This document shows positions 17,340 through 25,824 of a stretch of 64,000 nucleotides of DNA, one piece after another. This DNA is from Chryseobacterium foetidum (GTDB lineage Bacteria > Bacteroidota > Bacteroidia > Flavobacteriales > Weeksellaceae), in NCBI RefSeq assembly GCF_025457425.1, contig NZ_JAMXIA010000001.1:3596001-3660000 (forward strand), written 5' to 3'. The notes beneath the pieces are model-generated. The model was given only the letters and a program-made list of their open reading frames with translations, was not told the origin of the DNA and ran no database searches. Numbering within the stretch: the first letter of the stretch is position 1; every line of letters begins with the position of its first letter. The translations under genes were made by a program, and so were the position numbers.

Positions 17340-17692
17340 TGTTAAAAAAAACACTTTTGATATCGCTTTCGGCGATCATACTGATTATTTTATCCATCAC
17401 AATTTACTGGAATCTTCCCATAGAAATCACAAGAAAATCTGATATTGAATCGGGAAACAAAATAATTCAGAATATTGAAAATTACCAGAAAACAAATGGT
17501 AAACTTCCTGAAGAAAACGATTTGCAAACTTTAGAAAAACTGGGTTTACAAAAAGGTAATTTAGAAAAACCAGTTTATAATAACGACCAAAATGGAAACT
17601 ACGAATTGATTTATGATGACGGTTTAGGAGGTCCTTATTTATTATGGAATTCAGACGAGAAAAAATGGACGATTGATTTTCCTAAACTTTAA
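17339..17692 (+). CDS. Hypothetical small membrane-anchored protein
   Basis: 117 residues from ATG 17339, which overlaps the TAA of the preceding gene by one base; an in-frame start at 17315 would overlap further and lacks support. An N-terminal transmembrane helix (LLISLSAIILIILSITIYW, residues ~6-24) is followed by a short soluble domain. The topology (one helix, then IESGNKIIQNIENYQKTNG, then a Gly/Asp-rich end with DGLGGPYLLWNSDEKKW) recalls pseudopilin-like proteins, but the hallmark prepilin cleavage site is missing. Function unknown. Part of a three-gene run 16773-17880. Confidence 0.68.
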   Translation: MLKKTLLISLSAIILIILSITIYWNLPIEITRKSDIESGNKIIQNIENYQKTNGKLPEENDLQTLEKLGLQKGNLEKPVYNNDQNGNYELIYDDGLGGPYLLWNSDEKKWTIDFPKL

Positions 17693-17697
17693 ATAAA

Positions 17698-17880
17698 ATG
17701 AGTAAAGTAAAAGGATTTAGTATATCAATTGTAAGTTTTCTTTTAGGATTTATTTTAAATGGTCTGGCCTGGACAATTTTGCCAGGTCCTAGCTTAAATA
17801 CGATTGCACTGGTAAGTGGATTACTCTTAATGCTAATTGGAGGATGTCTATTTATTGCGAGTTTTTTCTTTAAAGACTGA
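17698..17880 (+). CDS. Small integral membrane protein
   Basis: 60 residues with two predicted transmembrane helices (residues ~9-28 and ~36-57) separated by a short LPGPSLN turn, and a charged C-terminus FFFKD. It starts 5 bp after the preceding stop and ends just before a hairpin terminator, so it is probably the last gene of the 16773-17880 operon. No recognised family. Confidence 0.6.
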   Translation: MSKVKGFSISIVSFLLGFILNGLAWTILPGPSLNTIALVSGLLLMLIGGCLFIASFFFKD

Positions 17881-17882
17881 AA

Positions 17883-17908
17883 AAGACTGCCCAAAAAGCA
17901 GTCTTCCT
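17883..17908. terminator. Bidirectional hairpin terminator
   Basis: Perfect stem AAGACTGC/GCAGTCTT (17883-17890 with 17898-17905) between the convergent genes ending at 17880 (+) and 17928 (-). Confidence 0.8.
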
Positions 17909-17927
17909 CAATATATTTTTAAAGATC

Positions 17928-19037
17928 TTAAGCAATCACTCTCACCATCGCTTTTACCTGTATCAGCTTCTCCATCAGTTCCTCGCGTGAATCTGCCAAA
18001 ACATTGATGTGTCCCATCTTTCTGCCCGGTTTGGTTTCTGTTTTTCCATATAAATGAACGTAAGTTTCAGGCAGTTTTAAAACTTCTTCCATACCTTCAT
18101 AAATTACTTTTCCTGAAAATCCTTCTGCGCCAACCAAATTCAACATTCCGCTGTAAATAATCGCATCCGTATCGGCTAAAGGTAGGTTTTTTACCACACG
18201 ATACATTTGTTCGAACTGAGAATTGGCGTTGCCTTCCTGACTTTGATGACCGGAATTGTGCAGTCTCGGAGCAGTTTCGTTGACCCAGACTTTTCCCTCT
18301 TTATCTAAAAACAATTCTATCGCAAACAATCCTGCGGAATTTACAGCATTCAGGAATTTTTCTGTGATTGAATCAATTTGATTTTCAATGTCTTCACTTA
18401 GAAAAACCGGACAGATATTAAAATCCAAAAGATTCAATTTCGGATCGGCAACCATTTCTGTTACAGGGAAAGTCTGTGTTTCTCCGTTTTCGTTTCTGGC
18501 AACAATAACCGAAAGTTCTTTGTCGATATCCACCAGTTTTTCAAGAACAGAATCCTGAGTCCAGAGATTTTTCATGTCTTCATTGGTGCGGATCACCTGA
18601 ACTCCTTTTCCGTCGTAACCGCCTGTGTTCAGTTTTTGTACGAAAGGCAAAGCAATTTTAATTTCATCTTCCGTTCCATCCATAATTTCAAATTCAGGAC
18701 TTGGAATATTGTGCTCGTCATAAAACTTTTTCTGAAGAATTTTCTGCTGAATGGTCTTGATAATCGCAGAATTCGGAACGACTTTTACTCCTTGATTTTC
18801 AAGCTCTTCCAGTGCATCTGCATTCACATGCTCGATTTCAATTGTTACAACATCTTTATCTTTCCCAAATTCTAAAACGGTATCGTAATCATTAAAACTT
18901 CCCTGTGTAAAATGTGAAATATTGTGACAAGGTGCATCTGCAGCCGGATCTAAGGTATAAAATTCATCATCATATTTCAACGCTTCCTGAATGAGCATCC
19001 TTCCGAGCTGTCCGCCTCCTAAAATTCCTATTTTCAT
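17928..19037 (-). CDS. purK: N5-carboxyaminoimidazole ribonucleotide synthase PurK
   Basis: 369 residues. ATP-grasp enzyme of de novo purine synthesis that makes N5-CAIR from AIR, ATP and bicarbonate. The N-terminal IGILGGGQLGRMLIQEA is the PurK signature, with DPAADAPC following. The ATP-grasp part contains FVQKLNTGGYDGKGVQVI and the metal-binding WVNETAPRLHNSGH with the downstream Q/N-rich segment. The length is that of intact PurK. purE, its usual partner, is not within the window, so the two genes are not adjacent here. Confidence 0.96.
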   Translation of the reverse strand: MKIGILGGGQLGRMLIQEALKYDDEFYTLDPAADAPCHNISHFTQGSFNDYDTVLEFGKDKDVVTIEIEHVNADALEELENQGVKVVPNSAIIKTIQQKILQKKFYDEHNIPSPEFEIMDGTEDEIKIALPFVQKLNTGGYDGKGVQVIRTNEDMKNLWTQDSVLEKLVDIDKELSVIVARNENGETQTFPVTEMVADPKLNLLDFNICPVFLSEDIENQIDSITEKFLNAVNSAGLFAIELFLDKEGKVWVNETAPRLHNSGHQSQEGNANSQFEQMYRVVKNLPLADTDAIIYSGMLNLVGAEGFSGKVIYEGMEEVLKLPETYVHLYGKTETKPGRKMGHINVLADSREELMEKLIQVKAMVRVIA

Positions 19038-19110
19038 TAGTTTATTTTTTATATTTGATTTATTCTAATATGTGAATTAGTTTTAAATTTAAAGAAATCA
19101 ATGGTTTAAT

Positions 19111-19662
19111 TTACTTCACTTTATCCAGCATCAGATAACCGAGAAATGTAAAATTTTCCTGATTTTCTTCTTCAGATTTGGTGATCTTCAAAGAATATTT
19201 TTGTTTCATTTCGCTAGGAAGAATATCTGTGACACTGAAAATATCGTCAATATCTACTCCGAATTTTTCATCAATATGACTTCCGGCTCCTTTAAAACCC
19301 ATCGTCTGATAAAATTCTGTCGCCTTTGATTTTTTTACCACTTCACCCAATGTTTTTCCCACCATCAAATGCTGTTCGTGAAATTCTTTAAAATGGTCTG
19401 CCTTGTACCCGCCAAGATTCACAAAAAACAGTTTTTCTTCATTCTCAAAGCTGTTTTTAGGCTCCACTGAAATTTCGTATCCATCAGCAAATTTCACTTC
19501 CTGATAGGCATCAATGTGAATTTTGCCTTTCGCTTCGGGCCAGAAATCTTTCATAGCAGGAACGAGATCTTTCAAAGTTTCCGCAATCCCGAAAAACACA
19601 TCGTGCTGCTCGATATTCCGGCCTTTGGGTGTGGCTCCGAGGATGATATAGAATAATTTCAT
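19111..19662 (-). CDS. DUF1543 domain-containing protein
   Basis: 183 residues, cytoplasmic. MKLFYIILGATPKGRNIEQHDVFFGI is the DUF1543 start pattern; HIDAY and the later FVNLGGYKADHFKEFHEQHL match the second half of the family. Function is not established. It lies 73 bp upstream of purK on the same strand and may be co-transcribed with it, but this says little about its role. The 305-bp region upstream (19663-19967) holds no gene I can support. Confidence 0.85.
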   Translation of the reverse strand: MKLFYIILGATPKGRNIEQHDVFFGIAETLKDLVPAMKDFWPEAKGKIHIDAYQEVKFADGYEISVEPKNSFENEEKLFFVNLGGYKADHFKEFHEQHLMVGKTLGEVVKKSKATEFYQTMGFKGAGSHIDEKFGVDIDDIFSVTDILPSEMKQKYSLKITKSEEENQENFTFLGYLMLDKVK

Positions 19663-19967
19663 GTGTAGGTATTTTATTTTTCAAAGTTCTCCCGAACGGT
19701 GCAAAAAGTTTTCGCAAATGCCTTATTTTAAAGGTTTCTATCCGAAAAATCCTTTCATTTGCAACTTCAGATGGCTTTGCATAAGTGCAAAAATACGTCA
19801 AATTTATCTTTTATTAAATGTTTGAAATGTGACACTGAATTTGTACTGGTAATTTTAAGTTTTTAAAACTAAATAAAGTTATTTACAACAAGATGAAGAT
19901 TTAAATGAAATTATTTTAAAATTTAAACAGAACTTTCACGTTAGATGGAAAACTTCTTATCAAAACC
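19663..19967. other. Divergent intergenic region without recognisable gene
   Basis: AT-rich DNA between DUF1543 (-) and the gene at 19968 (+). An open frame on the minus strand (19511-19801) overlaps DUF1543 and looks like a shadow. Neither a convincing TAnnTTTG pair nor an RNA fold was seen. Confidence 0.5.
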
Positions 19968-20705
19968 ATGAAATTATCTTTTAAAACTGCTGCTGCAACG
20001 CTGTTTTTCTTTTCTATTCAATGTTTTTCTCAGTCTGACTATTCTTTGGGAATTACTGCAGGGACAGGGATGAATTTTTACAGAAACAATTTATCTGTCG
20101 ACAAAAACCACTTCAGATCAAACAAACCAATATCATTTTATTTTGGAGCCAAACTGGTGAAAAATCTGGATGAAGAAAATAAACTTTTTGCTGATCTCAT
20201 CATCGCCAGAAAAAAAATCCAGTATCAATATAATCTCAATGAGCCCGAAATTCCGTTTACGAATGAGGAGATTTTCGGACAGAAATATGACTGTATTTCA
20301 GTTTTTGTGGGATACAGAAGATTGTTTCCCTTGAGAGAAAGGTATATCTACATCGAGGGAAGTGTGGGTGCTGATTACAATAATAATGTAATGATTTACA
20401 ACGAGGGAAATGGTCAGTCGAACGAAAACCTGACTGAAACCGTTTATTACGAAAGTTTTTACAACACGCATATTGGTGAAAAAAGTTATACTATCAGTTC
20501 AAATATTGGCTTTGGGTTAGATTTTGGGTACAGAAATCAATATGATTTGGGACTTTCAGTGAATATACCGATACAGAAAATTCAGACAAAAGAATCCGAA
20601 TATCAGTCTTCTTGGAATTACAAAAATAAAACCTACGTACATCAGTTAAAATACATCGGAAATATCTACTATCCGGCTTTGAGGTTTACTTATTATCTTT
20701 TTTAG
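19968..20705 (+). CDS. Hypothetical outer-membrane beta-barrel-like protein
   Basis: 245 residues with a Sec signal peptide (residues ~1-21, ending SIQCFSQ). The mature sequence alternates polar and aromatic residues in strand-length segments (DYSLGITAGTGMNFYR, PISFYFGAKLV, CISVFVGYRRLF, YIYIEGSVGADY) and ends in PALRFTYYLF with a terminal Phe, as for outer-membrane barrels of about eight to ten strands. No family beyond 'outer membrane beta-barrel' is recognised. Isolated gene. Confidence 0.72.
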   Translation: MKLSFKTAAATLFFFSIQCFSQSDYSLGITAGTGMNFYRNNLSVDKNHFRSNKPISFYFGAKLVKNLDEENKLFADLIIARKKIQYQYNLNEPEIPFTNEEIFGQKYDCISVFVGYRRLFPLRERYIYIEGSVGADYNNNVMIYNEGNGQSNENLTETVYYESFYNTHIGEKSYTISSNIGFGLDFGYRNQYDLGLSVNIPIQKIQTKESEYQSSWNYKNKTYVHQLKYIGNIYYPALRFTYYLF

Positions 20706-20829
20706 GAACTTTTTTGGATCTGATTATTGCCTGAAATCACTTCAATTAGTCAACATAATTTAAATTTTCAGGTGAATAAAAACCGTTCTAACCCCTTGAA
20801 ATACGGCGAAAAATAATCTTGAACTATTG

Positions 20830-20861
20830 TTTGCCTGAAAACCCCAAACGTTTTATATTTG
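20830..20861 (+). promoter_or_regulatory. Textbook Bacteroidetes promoter, giving a probably leaderless transcript
   Basis: TTTG at 20830-20833 and TATATTTG at 20854-20861, separated by 20 bp, match both consensus boxes exactly. The ATG of the exporter gene is at 20866, where transcription should start, so the mRNA is likely leaderless. Confidence 0.7.
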
Positions 20862-20865
20862 TAGC

Positions 20866-21696
20866 ATGTCTGAAATCATTATTCTCTTCCTTGGAGCAAT
20901 ATCTGCAGGACTTTTGGGTTCTCTCACAGGTTTAGGAGGTGGAGTTATTATTATTCCTTTATTGACGCTGGGTTTTGGCGTTCCAATGCATTACGCTATC
21001 GGTGCATCACTTATTTCGGTGATCGGAACTTCTTCCGGAGCGGCCGTAGCTTTCGTAAAAGAAGGTTTCACCAATATGAGAATCGGAATGTTTCTTGAAA
21101 TTGCCACAACAGCCGGTGCCATCGTTGGAGCGTTAGTTTCAGGAATGCTGAATCCCAATACCATCGGAATTATTTTCGCAAGTATCCTTTTGCTGACTGT
21201 TATTTTAAATTTAAAAGGAAAACCGGATCATCAGGAACCCCGTATCAAAGGAACTTTAGAAGATAAATTAAAACTATACGGAACTTTCCCCGACAAAGGC
21301 GTTCTGAAAAGCTACTCAGCACGAAATACCGTTCCCGGATTTTTTATGATGATGTTTGCAGGTGCGATGTCCGGACTTTTAGGAATCGGTTCCGGAGCTT
21401 TGAAAGTTTTGGCGATGGATAATATGATGAGGTTGCCGTTTAAAGTTTCTACAACAACGAGTAATTTTATGATTGGTGTCACTGCGGTTGCAAGTTCATT
21501 AATTTATTTTCAGAGAGGTGAGATTATACCCGTAATTGTTGCTCCCGTTTTGGTTGGAGTAGTGGTGGGAAGTTTTATCGGTTCAAAAACTTTAATGGTT
21601 TCAAAGACAAAAAAGTTAAAGACATTTTTCGCAATAGTGATTACGATTCTTTCAGTCTATATGATGTATAACGGAATTAGAAGCAACTTCTCATGA
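20866..21696 (+). CDS. TauE/SafE family sulfite/organosulfonate exporter-like permease
   Basis: 276 residues with about eight predicted membrane helices in two homologous halves. Each half carries the family signature: AGLLGSLTGLGGGVIIIPLLTLGFG near residues 14-38 and MSGLLGIGSGALKVLAMDNMMRLPF near 165-190. TauE/SafE permeases move small anionic sulfur or carbon compounds; the substrate cannot be set from sequence. The stop overlaps the next gene by 4 bp (ATGA), and the pair TauE-DUF1634 is a common arrangement, suggesting a two-component transporter. Confidence 0.93.
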   Translation: MSEIIILFLGAISAGLLGSLTGLGGGVIIIPLLTLGFGVPMHYAIGASLISVIGTSSGAAVAFVKEGFTNMRIGMFLEIATTAGAIVGALVSGMLNPNTIGIIFASILLLTVILNLKGKPDHQEPRIKGTLEDKLKLYGTFPDKGVLKSYSARNTVPGFFMMMFAGAMSGLLGIGSGALKVLAMDNMMRLPFKVSTTTSNFMIGVTAVASSLIYFQRGEIIPVIVAPVLVGVVVGSFIGSKTLMVSKTKKLKTFFAIVITILSVYMMYNGIRSNFS

Positions 21697-22076
21697 GAAA
21701 GAATTTCACTGATGTAGACCTGAACCGTTCCGTTGGAAATCTCCTTCGTCTGGGCGTAATTTTATCGGTAATCACTTCGCTGATTGGTTTTATTAAACTC
21801 TTCATGGAAGGTTTCAAAATGCCCCGAAAGTACAAACTTCTCGACATGGGAACGTCTTCAGAAAAAGTCTGGAGTCATTTCTGGGAAACACTTTGCAAGG
21901 GTGAAGGGATGGCCATTATTCAACTGGGAATTCTGATGCTCATTTTCACGCCTTTGATGAGAATTATTTTTGCTTTAATCGGATATTTGAAGGAAAAAGA
22001 TTACACTTATGTAATTATTTCCTCAATTGTTCTGGCGATTATGGCTGTGAGCTTTTTCACGGGCTACGCGCATTAA
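21693..22076 (+). CDS. DUF1634 domain-containing membrane protein
   Basis: 127 residues with three predicted membrane helices (about residues 16-34, 68-88 and 100-120). NRSVGNLLRLGVILSVITSLIGF is the DUF1634 opening. DUF1634 genes usually follow TauE/SafE permeases, as here with a 4-bp overlap, and probably encode an accessory subunit. No enzyme motif is present. The downstream gap (22077-22207) holds TTTGAGATTTGAA-type heptad repeats like those at 15830. Confidence 0.9.
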   Translation: MRKNFTDVDLNRSVGNLLRLGVILSVITSLIGFIKLFMEGFKMPRKYKLLDMGTSSEKVWSHFWETLCKGEGMAIIQLGILMLIFTPLMRIIFALIGYLKEKDYTYVIISSIVLAIMAVSFFTGYAH

Positions 22077-22207
22077 AATTTGAGATTTGAAGTTTGAGAT
22101 TTGAAATTTATGCAGGCTGAAAAACTCTGTCTTATTTAAGTGAAATCAAAGATTCGACATAGTCAAACGGCTTCGTGAGACTTATGGCGATATCATTTAC
22201 AATAAAC

Positions 22208-22606
22208 CTAGTGTACTCTGTGTTCAAAATACTCTTCATAAAATTCCAAAGGCAAACCATCAGGATCCTGAGTAAAGAAAAATTCTTTTCCGGTAAATTC
22301 ATCAACACGGATTTCTTCGCAGTTTAAACCTTTCTGAATTAATTCTTCTCTTTTTTCGTTTACATATCCGACAGAAAAAGCCAGATGTCTCAAACCACAG
22401 GATTCCGGTCTGGAAGGTCGTTTAGGAGGATTTGGAAATGAAAATAATTCAATCACATAATGATCTCCAATCGCCAGATCCAGTTTGTAGGACCGCCTTT
22501 CTTCACGGTAGACTTCACGGAGGATGTTTAAACCTAAAATTTCTGTATAAAACTTTTTTGAGACTTCGTAATCTGAACAGATGATGGCTATGTGATGGAT
22601 TTTCAT
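22208..22606 (-). CDS. VOC family protein (glyoxalase/YaeR-like)
   Basis: 132 residues forming one vicinal-oxygen-chelate domain. MKIHHIAIICSDYEVSKKFYTEILGLNI supplies the first metal histidine (HHIAI) and the later CGLRHLAFSVG and DPDGLPLEFYEE supply further ligands (His, Glu). The sequence resembles the SMU1112c/YaeR subgroup of uncharacterised VOC enzymes. It is divergent from the M13 gene at 22737. Confidence 0.9.
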   Translation of the reverse strand: MKIHHIAIICSDYEVSKKFYTEILGLNILREVYREERRSYKLDLAIGDHYVIELFSFPNPPKRPSRPESCGLRHLAFSVGYVNEKREELIQKGLNCEEIRVDEFTGKEFFFTQDPDGLPLEFYEEYFEHRVH

Positions 22607-22695
22607 AGTTCAAATGTAAAATATTTCATTTGATTTTTTGTTTTTATGGAGATGATTAATAAAAGAATATGTCATCATTTTTTCTAAGTATTCAT

Positions 22696-22703
22696 TATAT
22701 TTG
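22696..22703 (+). promoter_or_regulatory. -7 box of the second M13 gene
   Basis: Exact TATATTTG 33 bp before the ATG at 22737. Confidence 0.5.
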
Positions 22704-22736
22704 ATATTCTTTTAGAAATCATAAATTAAAATTTTA

Positions 22737-24824
22737 ATGAAAAAAATAAATATTGCCGTTTTGGCATTTTCAGGTCTTGTTTTTTTGAATTCCTGCGGAA
22801 CCAATAAGAAAGTAGCCGTAAACAGAGGAGAGCAACCCACTGCTGCAAAGACCGATTCTGTGTTCGTTGGAATGAAGGAAGAAGGAATAAACCTTGCCTA
22901 TATGGATAAATCAGTAAGACCTCAGGACGATTTTTTTACCTACGTCAACGGAAACTGGGTAAAAGAAACCCAAATTCCATCAGACAAAGCGAGCTGGGGC
23001 TCTTTCAATGCATTGAGAGAAAATGTGGATGATGCTTCTCTGGATATTTTAAACAAAATTTTAAGTGAAACCTATCCTGAAGGTTCAGAAGGTCAGAAAA
23101 TCCAGAATCTTTACGCAAGTTTTATGGATACTTCAAAACGAAATGCTGAAGGTTTAGCTCCAATAAAATCTGATCTGGCAAAAATTGATGCCATTAAAAA
23201 TGTTGCAGATCTTCAGAAATATTTGCTTGAAGCTACAAAATTGGGAGACAATTCATTCTATGGATGGAGGGTAAGCGCAGATTTGAAAGATTCAAATATG
23301 AATGCCGTTTATCTTGGCGGGCCCGATCTTGGTTTGGGAAGAGATTATTACCAAAAAGTAAACGAAGCCAATACCAAAACTTTGGCAGAATATCAGAATT
23401 ATATTGCTAAACTTTTTGTGATTTTAGGTTATAAAAATTCTGATGCTGTAGCTAAAAATGTGGTTGATTTTGAGAAAAAAATGGCGAACGACCTGCTGAC
23501 TTTGGAGCAGAACCGCGATGCCAACCTGAGATACAATCCAAAAAAAGTATCTGAGCTTCCGGCTTTGGTGAAAAATGTAAACCTTCCGAAATATTTAAAG
23601 GATGCAGGTGTCAACACAGACCGTGTGATCATTGGAGAACTTAAATATTACCAGACTATGGATCAGATTTTTACTCAGAAAAATATTCCATTGCTGAAAG
23701 ATTATCTGAAATACCATATCGTAAACGGAAATGCTGCCAATCTTGATGAAAATTTAGAAAAAATCCGTTTTGATTTCTATTCTAAATATCTGCAGGGACA
23801 GAAAGAGCAGCGTCCGATGAACAAAAGAGGTTTGGCAATGGTCAATTCTATTTTGGGGGAAGCTTTCGGAAAATTGTACGTAGAAAAGTACTTCACGCCG
23901 GAGTCTAAGCAACAAATGGAAACCTACATCGATTACATCGTAAAAGCTTTCGATAAACACATCACCGAAATCGACTGGATGTCTCCTGAAACCAAAGTGA
24001 AGGCCCACGAAAAACTTTCTAAATTCAGCGTGAAAATTGCCTATCCGGATCAATGGAAAGATTATTCTAAGTTAAAAGTTGAAAAAGGAACTTCATTGTA
24101 TTCAAATCTTCAGAACGTATCAGCATGGCAATACGGAAAAAGTCTGGAGAAAGTGGGGAAACCTGTAGACAAAAAAGAGTGGGGAATGACTCCGCAAACG
24201 GTTAACGCGTATTACAGCGGTTCAAACAATGAGATCGTATTTCCTGCAGCCATTTTACAGCCACCGTTTTACAATCCAAAAGCTGACGCAGCAGTAAATT
24301 TCGGTGGAATAGGAGCTGTGATCGGTCACGAGATTTCACACGGTTTTGACGACAGTGGCTCAAGATTCGACGGTGATGGAAATCTAAATAACTGGTGGAC
24401 AGCCGAAGACCGCAAAAACTTCGATGCAAAAGTGGCTCAGCTGGCTGCTCAGTACAATGCTTACGAGCCTGTGAAAGGAAGTTTCGTCAACGGTAAATTC
24501 ACCAGCGGTGAAAATATTGGCGATCTTGGCGGCGTTTCTGTAGCTTATGAAGCACTTCAAATGTATCTGAAAGACAAAGGAAATCCGGGTCTGATCAGTG
24601 GTTTCACTCAGGATCAGCGGTTTTTCCTAAGCTGGGCTACCGTTTGGCGTACAAAATCCACAGAGCAGTATATGATCAATCAGGTGAAAACAGATCCGCA
24701 TTCGCCGGGTGTTTTCAGAGCTTTCGGGCCTTTGGTGAATCAGGATTCTTTCATAAAAGCGTTCGATATTAAGGAAGGTGACAAAATGTATAAGGCACCA
24801 TCCGAAAGAATTATGATTTGGTAA
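22737..24824 (+). CDS. M13 family zinc metallopeptidase, lipoprotein form
   Basis: 695 residues. MKKINIAVLAFSGLVFLNSCG is a lipoprotein signal with lipobox LNSC, so the enzyme should be lipid-anchored, unlike its paralogue at 3872. The catalytic elements are the same: VRPQDDFFTYVNGNW at the start of the mature part, the zinc motif HEISH in VIGHEISHGFDDSGS near residue 530 and ENIGDLGG near residue 590. Large blocks are identical between the two copies, so they derive from a duplication. Own -7 box at 22696 and a strong terminator at 24831. Confidence 0.94.
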   Translation: MKKINIAVLAFSGLVFLNSCGTNKKVAVNRGEQPTAAKTDSVFVGMKEEGINLAYMDKSVRPQDDFFTYVNGNWVKETQIPSDKASWGSFNALRENVDDASLDILNKILSETYPEGSEGQKIQNLYASFMDTSKRNAEGLAPIKSDLAKIDAIKNVADLQKYLLEATKLGDNSFYGWRVSADLKDSNMNAVYLGGPDLGLGRDYYQKVNEANTKTLAEYQNYIAKLFVILGYKNSDAVAKNVVDFEKKMANDLLTLEQNRDANLRYNPKKVSELPALVKNVNLPKYLKDAGVNTDRVIIGELKYYQTMDQIFTQKNIPLLKDYLKYHIVNGNAANLDENLEKIRFDFYSKYLQGQKEQRPMNKRGLAMVNSILGEAFGKLYVEKYFTPESKQQMETYIDYIVKAFDKHITEIDWMSPETKVKAHEKLSKFSVKIAYPDQWKDYSKLKVEKGTSLYSNLQNVSAWQYGKSLEKVGKPVDKKEWGMTPQTVNAYYSGSNNEIVFPAAILQPPFYNPKADAAVNFGGIGAVIGHEISHGFDDSGSRFDGDGNLNNWWTAEDRKNFDAKVAQLAAQYNAYEPVKGSFVNGKFTSGENIGDLGGVSVAYEALQMYLKDKGNPGLISGFTQDQRFFLSWATVWRTKSTEQYMINQVKTDPHSPGVFRAFGPLVNQDSFIKAFDIKEGDKMYKAPSERIMIW

Positions 24825-24830
24825 AATCTA

Positions 24831-24866
24831 AAAGACCTGCAGACTTTGCAGGTCTTTATTTTTATT
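24831..24866 (+). terminator. Hairpin terminator of the second M13 gene
   Basis: Stem AAAGACCTGCA/TGCAGGTCTTT (24831-24841 with 24847-24857) followed by a T-rich tail, 6 bp after the stop. Confidence 0.85.
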
Positions 24867-24885
24867 TATTTCTATGATAATTTTT

Positions 24886-25021
24886 ACCACAAAAGTCACA
24901 AAAGAAAGCTGTAAAAAGTCTTTTATTAAAGATCAAAATAGGTGTGTTCTGAAGAGAGTATCTTTTTTGAACTTTAATAAGTCTGTAAATATAGCTCTAA
25001 AACTTTTGTGACTTTTGTGGT
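24886..25021. repeat. 136-bp palindromic (MITE-like) intergenic element
   Basis: Perfect 19-bp terminal inverted repeats (ACCACAAAAGTCACAAAAG at 24886-24904 and its complement at 25003-25021) flank imperfectly palindromic DNA, for example ATTAAAGATCAAAA against the complement of a matching segment on the other side. It lies between convergent genes. The outer motif CTTTTGTGnCTTTTGTGGT recurs in part near 31105-31125 and 46864-46883. Confidence 0.7.
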
Positions 25022-25038
25022 TTTATCCTTTCAGAAAT

Positions 25039-25746
25039 TTAAATAGTTTGCTCAGTTGTATAAGCTGTAAAAGCTTCTTCCAGACTGTTGAATTTACCTT
25101 TAAAATCTTCAATGGCACAATCCTGCAGAATATTTCCTTTGTGGATCAAAATTACCCTGCTGCAAAGCGCTTCCACTTCCTGCATGATGTGAGTGGAAAG
25201 AATTACCGTCTTTTTATTGCCGATTTCTTTAATCACGCTTCTTATCTCAAGAATTTGGTTTGGATCTAAGCCGTTGGTCGGTTCATCTAAAATTAAAAGT
25301 TCCGGCTGGTGAATAATTGCCTGGGCAAGACCGACTCTCTGTTTGTAACCTTTGGATAGCTGACCTATTTTTTTGGATTTTTCCGGAGTCAGGCCGACAG
25401 TTTCAATCACTTCATCTACTCTCGACATCGGGATTTTGTGGATATTTGCAACGAACTGCAGATATTCCTTCACAAACATTTCCAGATATAGCGGATTGTT
25501 TTCAGGTAGAAAACCGATTCTCTTTTTGGTTTCTATTTCGTTTTCAACAATATTTTTTCCGTCTAAAAAAATTTCGCCCTGCTCAATTTTCAAAGCACCG
25601 ACGATTGATTTCATTAAGGTAGACTTTCCCGCTCCGTTGGGTCCCAAAAGGCCGATGATCTCGTTTTTTTCCGTAGAAATGCTGACGTTATTCAGAGCAG
25701 TCTGAGTTCCGAAAGTTTTGGTTAAATTATTTATGATTAATGACAT
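25039..25746 (-). CDS. ABC transporter ATP-binding protein (GldA-like)
   Basis: 235 residues. Complete ABC ATPase: Walker A GPNGAGKST near residue 36, signature LSKGYKQRVGLAQAI near 135, Walker B LLILDEPTNGLDP and the switch STHIMQEVE. It resembles the ATPase of gliding-motility exporter GldA, and the LxFLPENNPLYLEMxVxEYL segment is typical of that group. It is shorter than Flavobacterium GldA (about 300 residues as I recall) and no GldF/GldG permease gene is adjacent, so its membrane partners lie elsewhere. Called as a generic ABC-2-type exporter ATPase. Confidence 0.88.
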   Translation of the reverse strand: MSLIINNLTKTFGTQTALNNVSISTEKNEIIGLLGPNGAGKSTLMKSIVGALKIEQGEIFLDGKNIVENEIETKKRIGFLPENNPLYLEMFVKEYLQFVANIHKIPMSRVDEVIETVGLTPEKSKKIGQLSKGYKQRVGLAQAIIHQPELLILDEPTNGLDPNQILEIRSVIKEIGNKKTVILSTHIMQEVEALCSRVILIHKGNILQDCAIEDFKGKFNSLEEAFTAYTTEQTI

Positions 25747-25824
25747 GCTGATTTTGATATTTTACAAAAATAAAACAAAAAACTCATCCGTAAAGAATGA
25801 GTTTAAATATTGTTGTAGCTGTGA

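Noticed and set aside
19511..19801. 96-residue minus-strand ORF overlapping the start of DUF1543
   Set aside because: Overlaps DUF1543 in another frame and has no recognisable pattern.
25039..25746. Firm identification as gldA
   Set aside because: The ATPase resembles GldA but is shorter than I recall for that protein and has no GldFG genes next to it; kept as GldA-like.
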